From assembly GCF_047528295.1 (NCBI RefSeq), contig NZ_CP180001.1, positions 992,001 to 1,056,000 of the forward strand: DNA of 64,000 nt, given 5' to 3'. This DNA comes from Peptacetobacter sp900550335. Lineage in GTDB: Bacteria > Bacillota > Clostridia > Peptostreptococcales > Peptostreptococcaceae. Shown here piece by piece: positions 57,808 through 64,000 of the stretch. A model generated the notes under the pieces. The model worked only from the letters and a program-made list of their open reading frames with translations, had not been told where the DNA came from and did no database searches. The translations under genes were made by a program, and so were the position numbers. Position 1 is the stretch's first letter. Each line of letters starts with the position of its first letter.

Positions 57808-58920
57808 ATGGATAACAGAGAAAATAATAAACTAAAGAAAAAAAGTAACGTTGTATATATAGATAGAAAAAAAGTAAATGAAAAAAATAATTCAAATAAA
57901 AAAGGGGCTAAAGTTGGAAAAAATTCTCCTAAAATAAAGAATACTTCAAATGTAAAGAGTGCTCCTAATGTAAAACAGATTAAACCTGGACAACCAAAGA
58001 AAAAACCAGCAGATAAAAAGAATATAGATAAAAAGCCAGTAGACAAAAAACATAGTCCAGTAGATAAAAAACATAATAATAAGAAAAAAACTAAAAAAGG
58101 AAGAAAAATTAATAAGGGTAGAGTAGCAATTGCTGTAGTTCTTGTTTTGGCAATATTATTTGGAGGATTTAAAGGAATCCAGATGCTAACAAATAAAGAT
58201 TCTAAAGCACAAACAGTTACTAATGAAACAGCTAATACAGAAAATAATTCAAATAAAAATGATAAAGATACAGAAGACAATTCAAACTCTAAAAATAACC
58301 AGACTTCTTCAAAAGGGCAGTATGATATGAATGATGAGAAAAAAGAGCGGTCGAAAAAATACAATATAGTAGTAGATGCTGGACACGGTGGAAATGACAA
58401 GGGTTCTTTAGATAGTACAGAGACTGTATACGAAAAGGACGTGGCACTTCAGATAGCTAAAAAGGTTGCCTCAAGATTAGGGAGAGAATCTGATGTAAAT
58501 GTTGTAATGACAAGGACAGAGGATAAGTATGTTAGTTTAGAGGAAAGGGCAGATATAGCAAAAAGAGTAAATGCAGATGCACTTATTTCTATACATTTAA
58601 ACGCACAGAAAAAATTTGGCGATGCAAATGGGCTTGAAACTTGGTACAGAGGTGGAGCAACTGATGGCTCAAAAGAACTTGCGGCTTCTGTCCAACAGAC
58701 AACAGCATCTTATGTAGAAATAATGAGTAGAGGAATTTTGCGGAACAATTTTGAAATACTTAGAGAAACTACTATGCCTGCTGTTTTAGTAGAGTGTGGG
58801 TTTATAACAAATGTATCTGATATGAAAAAATTAAAAGATCCTAATTATCAGGATATGCTTGCTGAAGGTATAATGCAGGGTACACTTTCATTTTTAGATG
58901 CAAAAAATGGTAAAAATTAA
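57808..58920 (+). CDS. Membrane-anchored N-acetylmuramoyl-L-alanine amidase (Amidase_3)
   Basis: 370 aa. A very basic cytosolic region (about 1-105) with repeats around PVDKKH is followed by one span (GRVAIAVVLVLAILFGGFKGI), an Asn/Lys/Ser-rich linker (about 130-185) and an Amidase_3 domain. Ligands and catalytic residues: IVVDAGHGGNDKG (His), VYEKDVAL (Glu), ISIHLNA (His), AVLVECGFITN (Glu). It cleaves peptide stems from glycan strands. Unlike the Cwp6-like enzyme it has no CWB2 domain and is held by its membrane span. It lies just upstream of the methyltransferase, as an amidase does near C. difficile camA (recalled). Confidence 0.92.
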   Translation: MDNRENNKLKKKSNVVYIDRKKVNEKNNSNKKGAKVGKNSPKIKNTSNVKSAPNVKQIKPGQPKKKPADKKNIDKKPVDKKHSPVDKKHNNKKKTKKGRKINKGRVAIAVVLVLAILFGGFKGIQMLTNKDSKAQTVTNETANTENNSNKNDKDTEDNSNSKNNQTSSKGQYDMNDEKKERSKKYNIVVDAGHGGNDKGSLDSTETVYEKDVALQIAKKVASRLGRESDVNVVMTRTEDKYVSLEERADIAKRVNADALISIHLNAQKKFGDANGLETWYRGGATDGSKELAASVQQTTASYVEIMSRGILRNNFEILRETTMPAVLVECGFITNVSDMKKLKDPNYQDMLAEGIMQGTLSFLDAKNGKN

Positions 58921-58950
58921 TGATTACAAAAGATATTTAGAAGCAATAAA

Positions 58951-58990
58951 AAGTAATAATTAATAAATTAAAGTAATAATTAATAAATTA
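58951..58990. repeat. 20-bp perfect tandem repeat after the amidase gene
   Basis: AAGTAATAATTAATAAATTA twice. More AAGTAATT-type repeats follow to about 59045. Confidence 0.85.
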
Positions 58991-59072
58991 TTGTAAAAAT
59001 GAATTTTAATCAATATTAAGTAATTAAGTAAGTAATTAAGTAAGTAAATTTATTTATTTTGAGGGATATATT

Positions 59073-60887
59073 ATGGATAAATTTAAGACTGCAAGATTAT
59101 ATGAAAACAACTTAGATGTAGAAAAAAGAAAAAGATATGGAATATATTATACTCCAAAAGAAATTGTCGAATATATAGTAGAAAATACAGTTGAAAAATT
59201 GGATTTACTAAAAAATCCATGTCCTAAAATTTTGGACTCATCTTGTGGATGTGGAAATTTTTTGATATATGCTTTTGAAAAATTAAAAAATATGTTTATG
59301 GAAAAATCTGATGAGCTGTATATATTATATGGACAAGAATGCTTTAAAAAAGAAAATATTTCAATGTATATACTAGAAAACTGTATATATGGGACAGATA
59401 TAGATTCTGATGCGATAGAAATAACAAAGAAATTATTATTAGAAGCAGCAGGATTATGCAAAAAAGATATTTCTTTAAACATATTTAATGAAGACGGATT
59501 AAAAATTAAATGGCATGCAAAATTTGATGTTATAATAGGAAATCCGCCTTATGTTGGACACAAGCTTTTAACAAAAGAATACAAAAAATTTGTTTTAAGT
59601 GAGTATAAGGAAGTATATAGGGATAAGTCTGATTTGTATTTTTGCTTTTATAAAAATTCGTTGGATTTGTTAAAAGAAGATGGTGTAATTCATTTAATAA
59701 CGCCGAGATATTTTTTAGAAAGTATGTCTGCAGAGCTTTTGAGAAAATATATAGAAGAAAATGCTGAGATAGAAGAGATTATAGATTTTTTAGGTGGGGA
59801 AGTATTTACATATATAGGGGTTTCTGCGTGCATAATAAAGATGAGAAAAAAAGGATATGGCATTAAAAAGACAAATATCTATAGAAAAATATCAGATAAA
59901 TACATATATATGAAAGATAGAAAACAGATGGATGATAGGATAGAAGTAGTTAAAAAGGATAAAAATTTCTTTGAGGACATAACTATTTCTACAGAAATAC
60001 TGCAGTCTAATTGGATAATAGCAAATGACGATGATATGGAGTTTTATCTAAAGATTGAGGAAATGGATGGATTTAGATTGGACGAAATAGCTGAGAGTTT
60101 TCAGGGAATTATAACAGGGTGTGATAAAGCTTTTATCTTGAAAAAGAATGATGAAAGAATAGAAAATATAAATCCAAAACTGTTAAAAAACTGGATAAAA
60201 AATAAAGACATAGATAAATATACAATATCTAAACCGAGATATAAGTTAATTTATTCTAATGATATAAAAAGTGATAAAGAAGAGAAGTATGTTTTTAAAA
60301 ATTGCATATCTCCTTATAAAGAAAAGTTAGAAAATAGAAGAGAGTGCTTAAAATGTATAAGAAAGTGGTATGAACTACAGTGGGGAAGAGAAAATGGCTT
60401 ATTTGAAAGAAAGAAAATAATGTATCCTTATAAATCCAGATGTAATAAATTTGCTGTAGACTACGATCATTTATATAGCAGCGCAGATGTATACTCTTTT
60501 TACCTTAAAGATGAATATAAGGAAAAATTTTCATACGAGTATATAGTAGGTCTTTTAAATTCTTCTGTTTATGATAAATATTATAAAATTAATGCTAAAA
60601 AGATGAGCAGGGGAATTTACGACTATTATCCTAATAAAGTTATGAAGATGAAAATATTTAAGGGCAAAAACTATAAAGAAATAGAAAATTATTCGAAAAA
60701 AATTATGGAAAAAAAACGTAATATATCGGATAATATAGATAAGCTTATTGAATTTGATGCTTTTGGTAAAAAAGAGGGAGCTTTAAAAATTGAGGATTTT
60801 AATCAAACATTATCAAGTGAAATAGATATTCTTGTACAAAAGATAGATTTATTAGTTGAGGAAGATATTTTTAAAGAGAAAATTTAA
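59073..60887 (+). CDS. Orphan N6-adenine DNA methyltransferase, CamA-like (Eco57I/TaqI-type)
   Basis: 604 aa. RKRYGIYYTPKEIVEYIVE leads into SAM-binding motif I ILDSSCGCGNFLIYAFE and catalytic motif IV FDVIIGNPPYVGHKLL, typical of gamma-class adenine methylases. LLNSSVYDKYYKINAKKMS belongs to the TaqI-like target-recognition region. No nuclease motif or restriction gene is next to it. In C. difficile the orphan methyltransferase CamA (about 577 aa, CAAAAA site) is conserved and, as I recall, lies near an amidase, a patatin and PTS genes, and not far from the S-layer locus. The same neighbours occur here, so orthology is likely. CamA affects sporulation and colonisation; effects in this organism are unknown. 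Confidence 0.85.
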   Translation: MDKFKTARLYENNLDVEKRKRYGIYYTPKEIVEYIVENTVEKLDLLKNPCPKILDSSCGCGNFLIYAFEKLKNMFMEKSDELYILYGQECFKKENISMYILENCIYGTDIDSDAIEITKKLLLEAAGLCKKDISLNIFNEDGLKIKWHAKFDVIIGNPPYVGHKLLTKEYKKFVLSEYKEVYRDKSDLYFCFYKNSLDLLKEDGVIHLITPRYFLESMSAELLRKYIEENAEIEEIIDFLGGEVFTYIGVSACIIKMRKKGYGIKKTNIYRKISDKYIYMKDRKQMDDRIEVVKKDKNFFEDITISTEILQSNWIIANDDDMEFYLKIEEMDGFRLDEIAESFQGIITGCDKAFILKKNDERIENINPKLLKNWIKNKDIDKYTISKPRYKLIYSNDIKSDKEEKYVFKNCISPYKEKLENRRECLKCIRKWYELQWGRENGLFERKKIMYPYKSRCNKFAVDYDHLYSSADVYSFYLKDEYKEKFSYEYIVGLLNSSVYDKYYKINAKKMSRGIYDYYPNKVMKMKIFKGKNYKEIENYSKKIMEKKRNISDNIDKLIEFDAFGKKEGALKIEDFNQTLSSEIDILVQKIDLLVEEDIFKEKI

Positions 60888-60919
60888 TAAGATGCATTTT
60901 GCATCAGAAGAGGTGTATT

Positions 60920-62125
60920 ATGAGAGGTCTAGTTCTTGAAGGTGGTGGCACAAAAGGGGCCTATCAAATAGGTGCTTATAAAGCGCTAAAAGGTATGGGC
61001 ATGGATTTTCAAGGAATTACTGGTTCTTCAATAGGTGCATTGAATGGTGCATATATGGTTCAAGATGACATACGTATTATGGAAGAAATCTGGCTTGAGT
61101 ACGATTACAGACATTTTATAAATGTAGACTTTGAAACATACGAAAAGTTAAAAGATATGGATTTAAGTATGAAACGGATGAATCAAATTCTTTCACTTAT
61201 TAAAAAATCTTTTAAAGAAAATGACGGTATCGATATAACTCCACTTAGAGAGATGCTAGAGGAAACCCTAGATGAGGATAAGATAAGAAGTAAAGGTATT
61301 GATTTTGGAATGGTTACTATGTATATAGATAAAAAACTAAATCCACAATCTTTATTTTTGGAGGATATACCAAAGGGAAGACTAGTAGATTATTTGATAG
61401 CGAGTGCAAGTCTACCTATATTTAAGATGAATGTTATGGACAACAAGCTATACGTAGATGGGATGTTTGTCGATAACCTACCTATTGGTATGCTTGAAAA
61501 AAAGGGCTACAAAGATATTGTAGCAATTAGAATTCAGGACAACCTACAGGGAACGATAAGTATAAAAAAACATAGTGATTTAAACTTAAAAGTTGTTTAT
61601 CCTTCAGAGTATCTAGGTGGCTCTATGAATAAAGATAGGGATCATATTCAGAAAAATATAAACTTAGGATATTTGGATACTATGAAAACTTTTGGTAAAT
61701 ACGATGGATTTAGATTCTATTTTAGAAATGCAGCTCCATTTACAGAGGATATGTGTTTTGAAAAAATAAGACGCATGAAAAAAGAGGATATAAAGTTTTT
61801 ATGCCAGGTATTTAATATAAGAAGAAATCCTGATTTAAGAACACTGATGGAAGTTTTAGTTCCTAAGGCAGGTGAGGTATTATCACTGCCAAAAAATTTC
61901 AATTATAGAGATTTATACTTTGCACTTTACGAAAATACTTTAGAGCGTAGAGGAAAAAATAGGGTAAAGGTGTACGATATTAATTCAGTAATAAATGAAA
62001 CATATTGTGACAACCTTATAGATTATAGAGAGTTCCGCAGAGAAGAGGCGAGACTTCCTATAAAGCAAAAGAAAGAATACAAAAAATCTTTACTTGTAGA
62101 TTGTTTTGTATCTAGCTTTAAATAG
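60920..62125 (+). CDS. Patatin-like phospholipase
   Basis: 401 aa from the ATG at 60920 (AGAGGTG 6 nt upstream; the in-frame TTG seven codons earlier is poorer). LEGGGTKGAYQIGAYKAL forms the oxyanion hole, ITGSSIGALNGAY holds the nucleophile Ser (G-x-S-x-G), and VDGMFVDNLP the catalytic Asp-Gly. The remaining 200 residues are a family-specific helical region. Expected to hydrolyse acyl chains from lipids in the cytosol or at the membrane. It follows the methyltransferase by 32 bp and is probably cotranscribed with it. Confidence 0.9.
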   Translation: MRGLVLEGGGTKGAYQIGAYKALKGMGMDFQGITGSSIGALNGAYMVQDDIRIMEEIWLEYDYRHFINVDFETYEKLKDMDLSMKRMNQILSLIKKSFKENDGIDITPLREMLEETLDEDKIRSKGIDFGMVTMYIDKKLNPQSLFLEDIPKGRLVDYLIASASLPIFKMNVMDNKLYVDGMFVDNLPIGMLEKKGYKDIVAIRIQDNLQGTISIKKHSDLNLKVVYPSEYLGGSMNKDRDHIQKNINLGYLDTMKTFGKYDGFRFYFRNAAPFTEDMCFEKIRRMKKEDIKFLCQVFNIRRNPDLRTLMEVLVPKAGEVLSLPKNFNYRDLYFALYENTLERRGKNRVKVYDINSVINETYCDNLIDYREFRREEARLPIKQKKEYKKSLLVDCFVSSFK

Positions 62126-62420
62126 TATGATATATACTTAAAATTGTACGCACAAATACGATTATTTGTAAAAAAGCTTATAAAATTAAATCTAAAAACT
62201 ATTCTTTTATGTTATACATATTTTATAAAAAAATTTTTTGAAATTTTTTCTTAAAATATTAATGAAAGTTGTCGAAAAAAATAATATTTAGTAGTATAAT
62301 AGAAAAAGATAGCCGAGTGGGTAATTAATAATACCGTCGGACGAAAAATGTCCCACTAGTTTGGGGTAGACATAGATAATAATAATTTAAATTAAAAAAC
62401 ACTTCAGGAGGAATTTAAAA
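62126..62420 (+). promoter_or_regulatory. ptsH promoter and structured leader
   Basis: TATAAT at 62295-62300 (weak -35) starts a leader of about 114 nt. In it CCGA (62313-62316) can pair with TCGG (62337-62340), and AGTGGG (62316-62321) with CCCACT (62352-62357). The two stems interleave, i.e. an H-type pseudoknot. No terminator follows, so any control would be on translation. I cannot match it to a named riboswitch. Confidence 0.45.
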
Positions 62421-62681
62421 ATGGAAAAAAAATTAACAGTTATCAATGAAACAGGTTTACACGCTAGACCAGCAGGAATGTTCGTTAAAGGAGCATCTGA
62501 ATTCAAATCAACAGTAGAAATAGAATCTAATGGTAAAAAAGTAAACGCTAAATCAATAATGGGTGTTATGAGCTTAGGTTTATCAAAAGGAACTGAATTC
62601 ACTCTAATAGCTAACGGAGAAGATGAAGAAGCAGCTATAGCTAAATTATCTGAAATGGTTGAATCAGGATTCGGTGAATAA
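62421..62681 (+). CDS. ptsH: Phosphocarrier protein HPr
   Basis: 86 aa, the usual HPr length. NETGLHARPAGMFV contains the phosphorylated His15, and NAKSIMGVMSLGL contains Ser46, the HPr-kinase site of Gram-positives. It carries phosphate from enzyme I to sugar-specific EIIA domains, and in Firmicutes the Ser46-phosphate form acts with CcpA in catabolite repression. CAGGAGG lies 8 nt before the ATG. It is followed after 41 bp by ptsI in the usual order. Confidence 0.97.
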   Translation: MEKKLTVINETGLHARPAGMFVKGASEFKSTVEIESNGKKVNAKSIMGVMSLGLSKGTEFTLIANGEDEEAAIAKLSEMVESGFGE

Positions 62682-62722
62682 GAATCGGTTATAAATAATT
62701 AATCTTTTAGGAGGATATGGTT

Positions 62723-64000
62723 ATGGCATTCAAAGGAACTGGAGCTTCTCCTGGTATAGCACTAGGTAAAGCACTTGTTGTAGAACATAAAGAACTTGTT
62801 ATAGAAAAAAGAACTATAACAGATGTAGATGCTGAAATAGCTAAATTAAGAGATGCTGTTCAGGTATCTAAAGTTGAACTAGAAAAAGTTAAAGAAAAAG
62901 CAGCTAAAGAACTAGGTGAAACAGAAGCTGAAATATTCGGGGCACACCTTTTAGTTTTAGAAGATCCAGAATTAACTGGTGCAGCAGAAGCTAAAATAGC
63001 TGATGAAAAAGTTAATGCTGACTATGCATTAAATGAAATAAAAGAAATGTTCGTTGCTATGTTCGAATCTATGGACAATGAGTACATGAGAGAAAGAGCA
63101 GCAGACATAAAAGACGTTACAAACAGAGTGTTAAGACACTTATTAGGAATAAAAGTAGTAGATTTATCTGCATTAGATGAAGAAGTAGTACTAGTTGCTC
63201 ACGACTTAACTCCATCAGATACAGCTACTATGAACAAAAAAATGGTTCTAGGATTCCTTACTAACATAGGAGGAAGAACTTCTCATACAGCTATAATGGC
63301 TAGAACTCTTGAAATAGCAGCAGTTGTAGGTCTTACTGACATAACTGAAAACGTTAAAGATGGAGATTTCGTAGTATTCAATGGGGATACTGGAGAAGTT
63401 ATAATAAATCCAGACGAAGAAACAAAAGCAGCTTATGCAGCTAAAAAACAGGCTTTTGAAGAAGAAAAGAAAGCTTTAGAATTATTAAAAGGTAAAGAAT
63501 CTGTTACTTTAGACGGAAGAAGAGTAGAGCTTGCAGGTAACATAGGTACTCCAAACGATATAGAAGGTCTTATAAAAAATGACGCTGAAGGTGTTGGACT
63601 ATACAGAACTGAATTCTTATACATGGATTCAGACAAATTACCTGAAGAAGATACTCAGTTTGAAGCATATAAAGCAGTATTAGAAGGAATGAGCGGTAAA
63701 CCAATCGTTATAAGAACTCTTGATATAGGTGGAGATAAAAAATTAGACTATCTTCCTCTAGATGAAGAAATGAACCCATTCTTAGGATACAGAGCTATAA
63801 GATTATGCTTAGACAGAACAGATATATTCAAAACTCAGTTAAGAGCATTATACAGAGCGAGTGTATATGGAAAATTAAGAATAATGTTCCCAATGATATC
63901 TTCATTAGAAGAATTATTACAGGCTAAAGAAATAGTTAAAGAAGTTCAGGCTGAATTAGATGCTGAAGGTATAGCATATTCTAAAGATGTAGAATTAGGT
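62723..64000 (+). CDS. ptsI: PTS enzyme I (3' end outside window)
   Basis: About 426 codons visible; the gene runs off the right edge, the family length being about 570. The start ATG at 62723 follows TAGGAGG by 9 nt. GTGASPGIALGKALV is the typical N-terminus, GGRTSHTAIMARTLEIAAVVG holds the active His, and NIGTPNDIEGLIKNDAEGVGLYRTEFLYM and IRTLDIGGDKKLDYL belong to the PEP-binding barrel. It takes phosphate from PEP and passes it to HPr. It forms an operon with ptsH. Confidence 0.96.
   Translation, partial: MAFKGTGASPGIALGKALVVEHKELVIEKRTITDVDAEIAKLRDAVQVSKVELEKVKEKAAKELGETEAEIFGAHLLVLEDPELTGAAEAKIADEKVNADYALNEIKEMFVAMFESMDNEYMRERAADIKDVTNRVLRHLLGIKVVDLSALDEEVVLVAHDLTPSDTATMNKKMVLGFLTNIGGRTSHTAIMARTLEIAAVVGLTDITENVKDGDFVVFNGDTGEVIINPDEETKAAYAAKKQAFEEEKKALELLKGKESVTLDGRRVELAGNIGTPNDIEGLIKNDAEGVGLYRTEFLYMDSDKLPEEDTQFEAYKAVLEGMSGKPIVIRTLDIGGDKKLDYLPLDEEMNPFLGYRAIRLCLDRTDIFKTQLRALYRASVYGKLRIMFPMISSLEELLQAKEIVKEVQAELDAEGIAYSKDVELG

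Noticed and set aside
57786..58400. Long minus-strand ORF opposite the membrane amidase
   Set aside because: It is the complement of the Lys-rich N-terminal region; Phe/Leu-rich composition is the expected shadow, with no start signal.
1..64000. A dedicated site-specific recombinase for the S-layer inversions
   Set aside because: No serine or tyrosine recombinase or transposase motif was found in the window. RecA-dependent exchange in the 185-bp block, or a recombinase elsewhere in the genome, would be needed.

Overview
The window is AT-rich DNA from a low-GC Gram-positive anaerobe of the Peptostreptococcaceae, most likely Peptostreptococcus. Leu is mostly TTA, Ile mostly ATA and Gln mostly CAG. 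Many surface proteins carry triple cell-wall-binding type 2 (CWB2) domains. From memory, the order secA2 / S-layer genes / cwp6-like / anionic-polymer genes / murJ / cwp19-like / LCP / amidase / camA-like methylase / patatin / ptsH-ptsI parallels the secA2-slpA to PTS region of Clostridioides difficile. No database search was possible, so genus and orthology are inferences.

1-22 kb: 3' part of secA2, then a cluster of five SlpA-type S-layer genes (A, B, C on +; D, E on -). Each has the same signal peptide, a divergent N-terminal region and a conserved C-terminal triple CWB2 anchor. All five share an identical 185-bp block running from 105 bp upstream of the ATG to codon 27. Only gene A has recognisable promoters next to that block; B-E instead have a GC/G-rich junction. 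Because D and E are inverted relative to A, B and C, the locus has the layout of a promoter-capture DNA inversion system for S-layer switching, comparable to Campylobacter fetus sap. Between cassettes lie accessory genes always transcribed against the S-layer genes: an AAA-ATPase/TOPRIM pair, an AlbA_2/COG2865 protein and a Fic protein. A CWB2-only protein sits near the centre. This is the best candidate for an undescribed system here.

22-33.6 kb: a small membrane protein, an HGSNAT-like acyltransferase, tRNA-Gln, a sixth and independent SlpA-like gene, a decayed fossil of an S-layer cassette 5' end, a candidate small RNA, a membrane GDPD, a CWB2-amidase (Cwp6-like) and a CWB2 protein with a C-terminal membrane anchor.

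33.6-43 kb: one polymer operon (initiating sugar transferase, polymerase-like protein, glycosyltransferases, two UDP-sugar dehydrogenases, MurJ-family flippase), the likely source of the anionic polymer to which CWB2 domains bind. 43-56 kb: two NlpC/P60 hydrolases behind WalR-like box arrays, a POT transporter, aminopeptidase P, a Cwp19-like glycoside hydrolase and two LCP polymer ligases. 56-64 kb: a HAD phosphatase, a secreted repeat protein, a membrane amidase, a CamA-like orphan adenine methyltransferase, a patatin, and ptsH-ptsI (running off the end).

Taken together the window is a cell-envelope module. SecA2 exports S-layer proteins, the polymer operon and LCP enzymes build and attach their wall ligand, hydrolases remodel the wall, and DNA inversion may choose which S-layer protein is displayed.
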